Shown piece by piece: positions 23,654-36,130 of a DNA stretch of 64,000 nt. Each line of letters starts with the position of its first letter. Within the stretch, counting starts at the first letter, position 1. Made by a program: the position numbers and the translations under genes. The notes beneath the pieces are model-generated. The model made no database searches, was not told the DNA's origin, and worked only from the letters and a program-made list of their open reading frames with translations. Origin of the DNA: Deuterostichococcus epilithicus. Lineage: Eukaryota > Chlorophyta > Trebouxiophyceae > Prasiolales > Stichococcaceae. The stretch covers positions 372,001 through 436,000 of the forward strand of contig JAVTLE010000007.1 of assembly GCA_033439295.1 (NCBI GenBank). Reading direction: 5' to 3'.

Positions 23654-25006
23654 CATCCCCGCAGCAAACGCCTGTCTTGTGACATAAGCCGCAACAAACA
23701 TTCGAAGACTGCACACATGTGCATACCTGCAGTATTGATGCGTCCCGACTTCCCCAGCGCCCATAGCAGGGCAGGGCAAACCGCTTATCAATGCATGCAT
23801 GTTTGTTATCTGTCACGCCCGCAACAACTGAAATGGACTTGTCACTGAGAACGGATTGTAGTATTCATGTCTGAGCTGGAAGTCGTATTCTGGCACCATA
23901 ACTTCCTTCAGACCGGTTTTGAGCATGGTTTATTGCTGTGCATCGCTCAAAGGACTCGAGCTGTGATCCTTGACGAACGCTCTGTCACACAGGATAATCG
24001 AGAGGCCGAATCTGACGGTGAGTGAGCTTCGGTCCGCAAGTTCACGTAAATCTCCGCTACGTTGTGGGTAGTGTATGGCAGGCGCCGCGGCCACCGCCCC
24101 AAAGGGGAGAGTCGGGGGTGGTGCTATTGCATCTACGACCTCCTTCTGCTTTCCCGGATGCATTACATGGAGCGTAGGTATCTGAAGCGGCCAGTGCCCT
24201 TTTTGCCAGGAGCCTCACCGCTACAGGCGCACCAACCTTGCGGCATGACTCGCCGCAGCGCACCAGCCTGAAGGCCGGAAGGCCTGTCCCTGTGCGGTTG
24301 CGACTCTTCGAAGTTATGAAAGGCTGGCTGACCTGCTCGGTGAGGTTCGAAGAGGTCAGCCGCTCAGTATTAGACTCGGCCATTCTTGGCCGCAGCCGCT
24401 AAACCCTGTAGAATGAAATCCCGAAATCGCGCGCGGGCTTACGCAATCCCTGGCAAGTTGCGGCTTGAAAAGCCCGGCCCTCCTGCTTCACCCGTTCACG
24501 CGCCCCCACCACACCTCACTCTGCATTTGTCCGGGTGCCACTGTCACCAACGTCGGTGCGCCTGCCGGACGTTGACAGCGCTGCCACGCCGGTGTAGCTG
24601 CGGCGACGCCAACGCGCCTCAGGTGCTCGCCTGTGGGGCTGCCTCCTGTTTGCGTCGTGGCGGGTGGCGGCGCGGCTGGATATCGGCCCTGCGCGCCGTG
24701 CACGTCTCGTGTGTTGACACAGGAACATCTTGCCGTGCACTGAACAGCCTGCTGGCCGCTTCCTGTGCAGGCGCCTGGTCTGCCAAAAGGCATCCAAGCA
24801 CCAACCGGTGTCAGACGGCAGGTCAGAACCTGCTGACCCCTCGCGTTCCTGCGTGCCTTCCCACCGCTTGTCTATCAAGTGCCAACTTGCTCGTGTCCGT
24901 CAGCAGCCACAATTTCAGACGCCGGCAGCCCGGCCGAAGTTGCTTCCCGCCGCGTGTGGTGCTCCTGCGTTGGGCGCTGACCGCCCCTGCCCCTTTCCCT
25001 CCAGAC
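23654..25006. other. intergenic region upstream of eEF3, no gene seen
   Basis: A minus-strand frame at 24057-24383 begins with an ATG and has mixed composition but no recognised family. A plus-strand frame from 24386 runs in frame into the eEF3 start and is treated as leader DNA (see rejected items). The eEF3 promoter should lie here. Confidence 0.4.
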
Positions 25007-28000
25007 ATGGACGCGATGCTGGAGAAGCTCTGGGCGAGCCCGAGCACCGCGGAGGGCAAGCAAGCCGCCACCGAGACGGCTGCAACCCTGCTTCAGGCCC
25101 CCACATCCACGCCCGTCGAGCGGTCGGCCGAGGTGCGAACTGCTACTGCGGCCGCCGCCTTGCATCGCTCCACACCTACGAACGCCCCTTGCCAGCAAGG
25201 CCCTGCCCTCACATCTCGCGTGACATACCCCTGCTATACAGCGCAGTCGTGAACCTGAGTTGTGGGTGCTGCTGCAAGCTGCCCGAGCTGGTCTCGGGCT
25301 GAGTTGTGAAGACTCATCCATGCGGCTTGCAGCTGGGCAGCCTGGTCGCGAAGCTGAAACAGGCGCTGACCGACGCCAAGGCTCCCCTGAAGCGTGAACA
25401 CAGCCTCCACCTCCTGGCGGCGCTCTCTGCCAACAGCGGCGTCGTGGTCGAGCCCTTTGTTGTGCCGCTCCTGCCCCAGCTCCTGGAGCGATGCTCCGAC
25501 CAGGTGTGACACCCCGTCCCCAGACAGCATGCCCTTGGCACGCCGCACCAGCTCGCACGCAATGTCGTCCGCGCTTGTGCACACCGCACCGTCACAAGCT
25601 TGCGCTGCACACTGCCGCCGGCAGCCGCCTGTGACGTCTCACAGCGCAGACGCCTTGCCACATCGGCTCCTCTGTGGTCCTGCTGACGCCGCCCCCGCCA
25701 CATCCCCCGCAGGTGGCGCCTGTGCGCTCTGCGGCAGAGGCCGCCGGCGCGGCGGTCATAGCCTCTGTCTCGCCCTTTGCAGTGGACATGGTCCTGCCCG
25801 TGCTGCTGGAGGGCATGGAGCTCAAGAAGCTGTGGCAGACCAAGGTCGCCGCCATGTCGCTCCTGGTGGCACTGTCCAAGCAGGCCCCGGAGCAGGTCAA
25901 GGTGTGCCTGCCGACGGTGGTGCCGGTGCTGTCGGCGTGCGTCTGCGACGCCAAGCGGCAAGTCAAGGTACGCCTGACGCCGCAGCCGCTGCTGCTGCTG
26001 CTGCCGCCTGCTTTCTGCATGCTGTGCTTGTCCCCTTGAGCATTGTCTGCATACAGGTAATGTCAAGGACACAAACATCAGCTGTTGACATCAGCCGCTT
26101 TAATGTGAAAAGTCAATTTCTCTGCATAATATGACCCCGCCCGACTTCGTGCATTTCCGTGAACGCAGGATGCAGCCATCAGCTCGATGAGCATCGTGTG
26201 CGCGTCCGTGGGCAACCGTGACGTTGACCCGTTCATCCCCGCGCTCATCAGCTGTATAGCCCGTCCGGCGGAGGTGCCAGATTGCGTGCACAAGCTGTCC
26301 GCGACAACCTTTGTCCAGGTGCGGCAGCATGCCTTCCTTTCCTTGAATGCTGATGTTGCGCTTTTGTCTCCAAAGCACCTTTGGGCTGGCAGTGCACAGA
26401 AAGACAGTCGAGGTCTTGCTTTGCACCTCTGTGCCCTGCCTGCTGCTGCTTGCTCCTGGATCTGGCGGCACTTTCCATCTGGGCAACTTTTTGGTGTGCT
26501 CGTGTGCCGTCACTGGCCAGCAGCTCATTCCTGTGCATGACATGCGCCAAACACGAAGTGCTGAACACGAACTGCCGACCCCTTGCGCAGACGGTTGAGG
26601 CGCCGACGCTGTCGCTGCTGGTGCCGCTGCTGGTGCGCGGCCTGGCCGAGCGCGCGACGGCCATCCGCCGCAAGACCGCCGTCATCATCGACAACATGGC
26701 CAAGCTGGTGGACTCGCCGCACGACGCCGCTGTCTTCCTGCCGCGCCTGCTGCCTGGCCTCAAGAACATGAGCAAGGAGACTGCTGACCCCGAGGCCCGC
26801 GGCGTCGCCGAGCGCGCTCACAAGACGCTGCAGCGCATTGGCGCCGAGGGCGAGGTGTCCGCTCCGCAGCCCGCCGCGCATGAGGTGCGCCGTTTCTTCT
26901 TCACATGGCTTGTTCAGGGACTAGGCCTTGTGGAGCTGTTGCGCCCCCAATCTAATTATTGGTGTGCTGATGGAGGAAAACCTCATGCTGCACTCGCTCG
27001 CTCATCTGCCATCCTGTGACCGTGAAGAGCTTGCCTGCGCCTGCCGTCGCACAGACCTCAACCTCGAGATGTGTATTGGGACTGATGCGTGTTGTGTTGC
27101 CGGCGCCAGCACTGACACATGCGCTCCGCACGAATATCGCAGGAGGTGCTGTCGACCCTGAGGGAGGTCATCCGCGACAACTCCTCGGCCGCCGCTGAGG
27201 AGGCGCAGACGCCGGTGCTGGCCTACGTCAGCAGCCTGAGCACGCACCTCATCAACGTGCGGAACTTCGAGTCGCCGACGTGGAGCACGCGGGTGCGCCA
27301 ACCCTTCCATCTATCGGCCCCCTTGTCTCGCTGCCGTGTTGCCAGTGCTGCTGTGCGTCTTATTGGCGCCAACCTGTGGCTTGCTCAAAGCGTGCAAAGG
27401 CCCCTGGCCGCCTCAGGCCTAGAACTCCTAGCACTGCCACGGCAGGCTCGATCGCCTCTGCAGCGGGCTGGTCGTACATCAGAAGCGATGCCTTCCATAT
27501 CTCCAACCTCAAGTGCTGCCGCGCGCAGGTGGTGGAGCCGTACCTGGCGGGCGTCGTGGTGCCGCAGGCAGACATCGCCAAGGTGGCCGAGGTCTTCCTG
27601 CAGCGCTGCCTCAAGGAGATCGCCAGCAAGGAGGTCGAGGACCTGGAGGAGAACGAGGGCGAGGACCTCTGCAACTGCGAGTTCAGCCTCGCCTATGGTG
27701 CGGCACTTGGCTGTTGCATTTAGGGGTTTTCTGTTGAAAGGCTGGCGGCTGCTGAGCAATTACGAGTTCGCCTCGCTGACGGTGCAGTATCAGCCCTGTC
27801 GATCTGGCACTGTGGATGCAGGCGGCAGCTCCCTTGGCCTGGCGGCGCAGCGCTGCGCGCTTTTGGTCAACGGCTTGTAGATTTGCCGGCGCCCCCGGTG
27901 GTGGAGATGACGCATCACTCGGGAGCTGTGCAGTGTGTCTCATATTGCTAAACACTGCCCTCTGTGCGCAGGTGGCAAGATCCTGCTCAGCAACACGCGG

Positions 28001-31000
28001 CTGTGGCTCAAGCGCGGCCGGCGATACGGTCTGTGCGGCCCCAATGGCTCTGGCAAGGTAACCCTCTGTCTGGTTGTGCTGCTGCACGTCACGCACCTGC
28101 TGCCAGCGCACATCTGCCATTTCTGTGCGGCAAGCCCTTGCTGCTCTTTTCACTCAACCCCCCGGCCTTGCAGTCTCGCTGCCCAGCTCGCTGCTGCACG
28201 TCCCGCTGACCCCTGCTCTCCCTCGCGCCGCAGTCAACGCTGATGCGCGCCATCGCCAACGGCCAGCTGGACGGCTTCCCGCCCAAGGACGAGCTGCGCA
28301 CGGTGTACGTGGAGCACGACATCGACGCCTCAGAGGCGGAGACGCCCGTTGTGGAGTATGTCTACGCTGACCCGCTGCTGCAGGGTGGGGACTGATTTCG
28401 TGTCTTTCAATGTGGTCTCCATGCTGTGTGGTCTGTGTCTGCGCCCTCAATGCTGCCGCTCGACGCTGCCTCTGCTGGCTGTGGCTGTTGCCCCCCCCAC
28501 ACACACCACGCGCTGCACCTTCAGCTCTGATGCATTGTCAGGCTGCGCTGCATTGCATCAGCACGTCCACTCCTTTGACAGACATCGGGGTTGTGTGCCC
28601 GTGCTTCCTTACCTGAAGTGTCTCCGCACCCCACCTGCAGACGCCAGCCACCCGGCGCACAGCAAGGTTGAGGAGGTGCTCTCCAGCGTCGGCTTCAGCC
28701 AAGAGATGCAGCAGGCGCCCGTCGCCTCCCTGTCGGGCGGCTGGAAGATGAAGCTCGCCCTCGGTGCGTCGTCCCTGCGACATTCCCTGCAAACTCCTTT
28801 CTCATTTTGGCTGTCAACCTTCTTGCCTGCACGACAGAAAGGTGCTTGGTGCCGGTCTTGCAGCAGCCTCGCGACTTGCCCTAAAGCCACGTGCTGGAAG
28901 CCTCTGCGGCCCTGCTGCTGCTACCCGCCCGTCCGCTGTATTGCCTCTTGACGGCATAATTTGATAACTGTTTCTCCATCCCTCCCCCTGCAGCGCGCGC
29001 CATGCTCATGGAGGCGGACATCCTGCTGCTGGACGAGCCGACCAACCACCTGGACGTCACCAACGTCGCGTGGCTGCAGAACTACCTGGTGTCGCTGACA
29101 AACGTGACCTCCATGGTGGTGTCGCACGACTCTGGCTTCCTGGACGCCGTGTGCACCGACATCATCCACTACGAGGATTGCAAGCTCAAGCGCTACCGGG
29201 TGCGCTGGCTGAATGGTTCACCTGGACATGAGCGGCTTTGCTGGACTCATACATTGGACTGCCCAGTCCAATCCAAGCAGGGCTCCTTGTTTTCTTGGGG
29301 TGATGAGGGTCACTCATGGCTGTCAGCCAAAAGCCTTCAGCCACAACCTTCGATGGTGTCCCGCCTGCCCCCTGTTCAGAGCCCTGCTCATGCCTCGACC
29401 TGATTTGAGAAGTCTTGGCATGTGCTGACCGCCCCTCACACACTCCTTCTGTGCAGGGCAATCTGTCTGCATTTGTGGAGAAGAAGCCGGAGGCCAAGAC
29501 CTACTACGACCTGCAAGAGTCAACAGTGTCCTTCAAGTTCCCGGAGCCCGGCTTCCTGGAGGGCATCAAGTCCAAGGACCGCGCCATCCTCAAGATGCAC
29601 AAAGTCGGGTTCAGGTGCGGCGTCGCCGTCGTGTTTCCTGCCGTCTGCTGGCGTCAAGGTGCTGGCCCATGTGCCTTGTGCGCAATCATCAGCGAGCCGT
29701 TCAAGTGCCCAGACAGCGCACATTTTAGGACAGCTTGCGGATGAGTGCCTGCATGCTGCACTGCTACCAACCCTTCTCCGCCGTCGACTGGCGTCTGAGT
29801 TTCAAATGCGGCCTTCCCTTCAGGTACCCGGGCATGGAGAAGAATGTGGTGTCCAACGTCACGCTGCAGTGCAGCCTGAACTCGCGCATTGGCGTCATTG
29901 GCCCTAATGGCGCCGGCAAGTCCACCGTCATCAAGCTGCTCACAGGTGAGCCGGCCTCTGTGCCACCCGTCTGCTGCTAGCCAGGTCACAATCAGCTGAC
30001 TCGCCGCCAAGTGAGCGATGTCAGCTGCAGCAGGAAGTTTTGAGCGTTGCAAGCCGTCAGGCTCTCACACGAGTCGCTCCTGCCATTGCAGGCGAAACCG
30101 AGCCGCAGGATGGCGTCGTGTGGAAGCACCCCAACCTGCGCGTCGCCTACGTGGCGCAGCACGCCTTCCACCACATCGAGCAGCACCTGGACAAGACCCC
30201 CAACCAGGTGTGGTCGCTGTACCACTGCTCTGCTTGTTCTCACAGTCGTCCTTGTCGTGCTCGAAGTTGGTGCACCACGCCTTCGCTGCAGCAGCCTGCA
30301 GCCTGCGCCGCGGGCTTTTGATCGTGTTTGAATGCGGCTGGCTGCGGTCGGCGCTGATTGGACTCTATCTTCTTGCCCATTGCTCTCTGACGTGCCGCCT
30401 TGGTTTCCGGCTCTACAGTACATCCAGTGGCGGTATGCGATTGGTGAGGACCGCGAGAGCCTGAGCAAGGTGTCCCGTGTGGCCAACGAGGAGGACCAGA
30501 AGAGCCTCGACGCCGTGCACGGTGCGCTTCATTGCACCTGTTTTCCCCTAGCACACGGCTGCAGCAGATCCGGTGCACCATCTGTGTCGTGTGGTTTCCT
30601 GCCACTGTGCGTAAGGCAAATGCGGTGATGCGGGTGGTGCGCAAATTTCGTATCGAATTGACAGTCCTAACACACCTGTGTCCTTCCATTGTGCAGTCAT
30701 TGACGGCGAGAAGCGCAAGGTCGAGAAGCTGTGCTCGCGGCGCAAGCTCAAGCGCAGCTGTGAGTATCCGTCTGTGCCCTCTGCATGTGCATCTACCATG
30801 CCCTGCAGTCAGGCTGTGCTCTCTTTGCCAGCCAGGTGCTGGCTGCGTCATCCGTCTGGCCAAGTCTGCGAACTCTGTTCCCAACGTCTGCCCTGCTGCA
30901 GTCGATGCATGACCTCATTTCGCGCCCCGCCCTTAATGCAGACGAGTACGAGGTCCAGTGGGTGGGCCTGCACCCGGAGAAGAACATGTGGCTCACGCGT

Positions 31001-32415
31001 GACAAGTGAGCATCTCACCCCTCTTCAGCCAACAGCGCTTGAGCGCTGATGCTTTGCATGGTTCTGCACTGGTGCCCTCTACGCTGCTATCTCTGCTCAC
31101 CTCAACACTCTGCTCGCCTCAACACTCCGTCGGTGCTCACACGATGCTCAAACGTGCGGCTTTTGCTGTGCAGGCTGATCGAGATGGGGCTCGAGAAGCT
31201 GGTGTCCACGCTCGATGCCAAGGAGGCAGCGGCCCAGGGGCTGTACCAGCGGCCGCTCACGGCGGTCAACATCGAGAAGCACCTCGGTGATCTGGGCCTG
31301 GAGGCCGAGTTCGCCTCTCACAGCATGATCCGCGGCCTATCTGGTGGCCAGCGGATCAAGCTCGTCCTGGCAGCTGCGACATGGCAGGTGAGAGGTCGCA
31401 CAGCACTGGCACAGTGCTGCACAGGGCTCCTGCTTTTTTGAGCAATCGTTCCATTGGATGATCGCTGACATTGCACGTGGCTGCCCCTCCCAATTGCTCT
31501 GCTGCATTGCCTCCGCTTGACTTGTTGACAAACCAAGCTGCTGCAGAGATCAACACGTGCTGCACTGCAATTCCTGGCTCCGATGGTTCTGGTGCTGACA
31601 GAGCAAGCTTTCTTGGACTGCTGCAGAACCCACACATGGTGGTGCTTGACGAGCCCACCAACTACCTGGACCGGGAGTCGCTGGGCGCCCTCAATACCGC
31701 GCTGAAGGACTTTGGCGGCGGCGTCGTCGTCATCAGTCACAGCTCAGGTGCGATCCTCTCTGCAGCGGTCACGTGTCGGCAGGGCTGTGGCTGACGTCCC
31801 TCAGGGTGTGCTGGCTGTGGGACTGTGACTGTGTCAGCTGTGCAAATGGACATTGTACTTTGCATGCCCGGCTGCGGAACAGTGCGTCATCAGGAGTGTT
31901 GCATCTCACCTGTTGACCAGGTTCTGTCCTTTTGCCCGCAGAGTTCGTTAACGCGCTCTGCTCAGAGAAGTGGACCGTCGGCGGCGGCCAGCTGGTCATT
32001 GAGGGCGGGCCCGAGATCGTGGGCAAGAAGGCGGCCCTGGAGCAGCTAGGCGTCGCGCCCGATGAGATGGTGGATGCCCTCGGTGCGCGTACTTTCACAT
32101 CTCCTTCATGGTTTATATTAGTGCGCTGCCAGGCGCTAACGCTGTTCTCTGGTTCGCTGCCTGCTGCATGTGCTGTTACACAAGCTTAACTAATTTTGTC
32201 AAAGTCTGTGCGAGTTCTTATAGCTGGACATGCTCAATAGTGTCTGCTGGCAAACTGACGCCCATTTGATCGACGGCTGTGCAGGCAATGTCACCAAGGT
32301 CAAGCAGCCGAAGAAGGCGCTCTCCAACAAGGAGAAGAAGAAGCGCGACCGCCTCAGGGCCGCCCGCCGCAAGGCCGGCGAGGAGGTCAGCGACAGCGAG
32401 GAGGAGGACTGGTAG
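25007..32415 (+). CDS. eEF3: translation elongation factor 3 (eEF3), ABC-F ATPase
   Basis: A cytosolic, ribosome-bound ATPase that helps release tRNA from the E site. About 21 exons follow the yeast eEF3 order. HEAT repeats come from [20 protein letters not shown] (25007) through [17 protein letters not shown] (26680). A linker ends with the signature [15 protein letters not shown] (27658-27697), identical to the fungal protein. ABC1 has Walker [21 protein letters not shown] (28036-28263), the signature [11 protein letters not shown] (28732) and Walker [13 protein letters not shown] (29020). ABC2 has [18 protein letters not shown] (29894), the inserted chromodomain-like segment [18 protein letters not shown] (about 30942-31005), the signature [15 protein letters not shown] (31330) and [18 protein letters not shown] (31640). 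The tail (32285-32415) is Lys/Arg-rich and ends SDSEEEDW, like the polybasic end of yeast eEF3. Stop TAG is 32413-32415. Nearly every junction is a canonical GT-AG site in phase. A TGTAA motif at 32652 could serve polyadenylation. Confidence 0.96.
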
Positions 32416-32947
32416 AGTGCAGGGCTGTGAGGGGGGCAGGTCTTGAGAGAAATCACACGCAGAGAATCCGGTTTGCTTGGCATACTTGAGGAACCCGCAG
32501 TTCGGATATGCATTGCAACGAGTAGAAGCAGCAGTTTTGGTCCAGAGGTTGGTCTGGGCGAACGTGTCCAGAACCCATATGTGCTTTGTCAGCATTCTTT
32601 CTGACATTTTTGAGGCTCACAAGTAGTCGTGTTTTCGTCGGCATTCAGCTCTGTAATCACCCAGGTTTCAAACTGTATGACTGCGAAATTACAAAGATTT
32701 CGCTCAATTGAATAAAACTTCGGGAAGCCCTCTCTATTTCGCTGCGCTTAAGGGTTCGTCTCCCTCGATGGGCAGACAGTGTTGGCTGCCAAATTTGGCT
32801 GGCTTCCGCTGAAGTTCCTGCGTATTCCCTCCCCCGTTGCTGCTCCCTTCTTCCCCGTGCTTCGTGCGCATCATCATGATTGCTTGCTTGCAGGTGTGTT
32901 CCCTCCTTCACCCATTTGTGGCCGCAGAATCTTGACCTTAAATCGCA
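32416..32947. other. intergenic, eEF3 3' flank and SDR promoter
   Basis: No exon is supported on either strand. It contains TGTAA at 32652 as a possible poly(A) signal for eEF3 and the upstream region of the next plus-strand gene. Confidence 0.4.
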
Positions 32948-35175
32948 ATGATGATGGTTGGAAGCCTCACAGGTCAGTTGCGCAGTTTTCCGACACCTGC
33001 CTTCCTCGTAGGCAATCCCTGCCAATGCTCAACTCCTACATTTTGCGCATGCAGGCGGTCACACTCGTTTCGGCTTGCATACAACAGGTGCGCGGCCCTC
33101 GTGTTTGATCGACATTCCTTGCCAATCAAGCAGACAGTCCAAGGCGGTCGCGCACCCGGCACTTGCCGCCTGACGTGACCTTGCTGTTGCCTCCACTCCA
33201 GGCGCTCCTCTCCGAGCGGCGCCTTTCCCATCCGGCATATGTAGGCGGTATACAGCAGCCGCTGCCCGCAGCAGGCAAGTTCAACATAGCACCTTGCGAG
33301 CGGCTTTACGCCTGGCTGGCGGTGCCAGGCATGACCACGCTGCGGTCAGGGCGTTTTTGACGAACTTGCTGCCGCCGCAGGCAGTGTGCCGTCAGGGTGT
33401 CGGCAGCGGCGGGGCTTGATCCTGACAATGCCAGCATCCTGGTGGCGGGGGGCGGCGGCATCGCGCTGGACGTCACGCGGCGGCTGAAGGACATGGGAGC
33501 GTGGGTGTGGATGCTGCAGCGCTCCGAATCCCGCAGGTGCAATGGTTTTGACAACGTTACTTGCTGCAGGAATGTTTTGCTGCTGCTTGCATCAAGTAGC
33601 AGGTTCAATGGGGCAGTGCGCAGTAGATCCATGGGTGTGCCTGCGGCATGCCAAGCGTGCCGGCTCGCTCACATGCCTACTGTACTGCGCTGCTGGGCTG
33701 GGGCGCCGTCTATCGGTTTCATGTCGAGCAGCAAAAGACGGTGAACTCGGCTGCGAGCTATTGGCTTGCATGGCCTGATGCAGCCATCCGAGCCCGCTGC
33801 CTGGATTGCGGATGTCGTTCAACCTAAACTGCCGGCACAAGCGCCGCCCATGCCCCTGACCGCCCCTATCCCCGTGCCAGGGCGGAGATCGAGGGCATGA
33901 TGGCCATCGTGGTGCGTGGCGACGCGCTCGTGTCGCACGACGTGGCTGCTGCCTTCGACCAGATCGAGGAGGTGGACGCGGTGGTGTCCACCATCGGCGG
34001 CACCCCGGCAGACGCGTCCGCCGACTCCGAGGGCAACATCAACCTCATCAAGGCGGCCATCGCCAAGGGCGTCAAGCGCTTCGTGCTGGTGACCAGCATT
34101 GGCACCGGCGACTCCAAGGATGCGCCGCCGCAGCAGGTGTACGACGTGCTGGAGAAGGTGCTGCTGGAAAAGGCCAAGGCGGAGGACTACCTCAAGGTGT
34201 GCTTCCAGGGTTCTGCACCAGGGCTCTGCCCCTTCTGCATGTGCAAGAGGGTTTTGGACTTGCTGAGGGTGGTGGTAGCGGCCTGAGGCTTGACCGGCTG
34301 CTGGACCCGGCTGGCCGTCTGCATGGTGGCCGGGCCTCGGCTCCCCCCCCCCGGGAGGGGCATCCGCCGGCTGCGCGCCGCATGTGGCGTCGGCCCCGCC
34401 GCACCGGGGCAGCTCATCTCGGCATACGCCGGCTGCGCATCTGCGTAGGAATGCTGTCCGTAGCGCTCTGCTGAGGCTGCTCTGTCGACACATCCGCGCA
34501 GGCGTCTCCATGCTGGACTCAAACACATCACACCAGCACCCCGCATGCCCTGCTGCGCTCAATGAAACCTGATACAGCGCCCTGATGCTGTCTGTATGTT
34601 GATGGCCACCCTCTGCGTGCACCCGCAGGCCAATGCTGGCGACATGGAGTACACCATCATCCGGCCGGGCGGCCTCAAGTCGGAGCCCGCCACCGGGCGC
34701 GGCGTGCTGACAGAGGACAAGAGCGTCTGCGGCGCGGTACACCGGGAGGATGTGGCGCAGCTCGTCGCGCAGTCCCTGTTCAGCCAGAAGGCCGCCAACA
34801 AGGTGCCCAATATTGCTTGCGGCCTTTGTTGCTCCTATTCCTCTCTCATTTCTTGTGGCTACTGCTGGTTGAGTGTTGTTTTGGAGTGGGGAAGAGACGG
34901 TCTAGGGGGTCTAGGGGGTCTTGCCGCTTTGCATCGGGGCAGCAGCTTGCGGGAGCATGCGGGTTGCCTGGCCGTGGACAGTGCAGGGGGCAACCTCTGC
35001 GGGGGCGCCGTGTGGGCTGGGGTTTAGTGCTCACAAGAAGTGGGTAATGAATAGAGTCGCTGGAGCGCAGCAGCATTGCTGACGGCTGGGGACCCCTCCA
35101 CCTGCGCAGGTGCTCTCAGCGGTGGACCGTTCGCAGCTCATGGGCGAGCCGAAGTTCGAGGACTTTGTGCTTTAG
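32948..35175 (+). CDS. NAD(P)-binding atypical SDR (NmrA-like), probably plastid-targeted
   Basis: Five exons: 32948-33087, 33381-33536, 33881-34196, 34629-34802, 35110-35175. The first encodes a Ser/Arg/Phe-rich presequence (MMMVGSLTGQLRSFPTPAFL) that joins VRVSAAAGLDPDNASILVAG in phase, as expected for a chloroplast transit peptide. The Rossmann segment is ILVAGGGGIALDVTRRLKDM. It is followed by AAFDQIEEVDAVVSTIGGTP, KGVKRFVLVTSIGTGDSKDA (strand 5, with Ser/Thr in place of a classic catalytic Tyr-Lys pair) and MEYTIIRPGGLKSEPATGRG. The end is VLSAVDRSQLMGEPKFEDFVL. The TIIRPGGL block and the GTGDSKDAPP stretch resemble cyanobacterial and plastid atypical SDRs. The substrate is unknown. The usual GxxGxxG is altered (third Gly is Leu). 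Confidence 0.85.
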
Positions 35176-35212
35176 GGACGGGTACGGTGGTTGAATCTCG
35201 CTGTGGTTGGAT

Positions 35213-35248
35213 GCCCTGACGCTGTGTATAAATAGACAGCGTCAGGGC
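35213..35248. terminator. perfect 13-bp hairpin just after the SDR stop
   Basis: 35213-35225 (GCCCTGACGCTGT) and 35236-35248 (ACAGCGTCAGGGC) are exact inverted repeats around a 10-nt AT-rich loop, 38 bp after the stop codon. It may be an mRNA 3' processing or stability element, or a miniature palindromic repeat. The function is inferred only from position. Confidence 0.5.
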
Positions 35249-36130
35249 TAGAAAATTAACACTGGAAGCGCAATGATGTCGCGAAAACAATTCGGCTGCA
35301 AGCGGAGGAAATGGATAATGGTCGTCGTCATGCACCTCGCCACTGCGTCCTCACTGCCAGCAGAACGACTGCACGTCCGGCATGCATTTGCGCACCGCAA
35401 GCTGCATAATAATCGACCTTGGGAAGGCAGTGGCCTCAGGATCTTGCTGCCTCTTCTTCCTCGAGGTGGTCTCGAGCCGGCCGCGTTGCAGACCGTCAGC
35501 ATGCCTGCCTTGTCCATGTCACCACGCGACCTTAATGCCAAAGAACGTCATAACATCTTACATACAGCAACCACTGCTGGGCTTAGATGTCGCAGGAGAT
35601 CGACTCCTGGTCGTGATGAAGTCCGTCGTTGTTTCCCCCAAACATCATACCTTGCTGTCTGCAGACGAGACTGGAGATTGTGCCTCGATTCTGCCGACAT
35701 CCATCCGGGGGATCTGCCTCATCAATCCTGCCGATATTTCCGCCATTGTCCCTCCTAGCTCTGCAAGGGGGCAAGGGTGCTGTGCAGTGCGATTGCTGCT
35801 TACTACTGTACAACGAGCCTGATGCAAATTGGCGGCACCACTGTCGTCTGCTGCGAACAATACGACTCAGAGTAAGACCTTTCATGCGTGCAACAAAGCA
35901 CTTCATTCCTTGAGGCGTTTTGAGGGAGGCAGATCTCGGTGTCCGCCGCAGCTGTCAGTCTATCAACCCTGGTTCGAAGCAAAAGCGAAAACTGGGATCA
36001 ACACAATGTTGGGTGCCGCCGCAACGGTGTGCCGCTGGCCCGCCCGACGCAGCAGAACAGCTTGCTGCCTGTCTGTCAATCATCGGCGCTTCGAGCAGAT
36101 CGAAAACAAACACGATCGAGAAAACACTCA
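35249..36130. other. convergent gap, no resolved gene
   Basis: Open frames on both strands (35273-35822 +, 35583-35906 -) have no motif or splice support. The region separates two convergent genes. Confidence 0.35.

Noticed and set aside
24057-24383. 108-codon minus-strand ORF starting MAESNTERLTSS
   Set aside because: It starts with ATG but has no recognisable family, promoter or splice context; kept only as a note.
24386-25006. In-frame 207-codon extension upstream of the eEF3 ATG
   Set aside because: The composition is Cys/Pro/Arg-rich and unlike eEF3. Fungal eEF3 begins with the HEAT region that matches from 25007, and no conserved motif lies in the extension.
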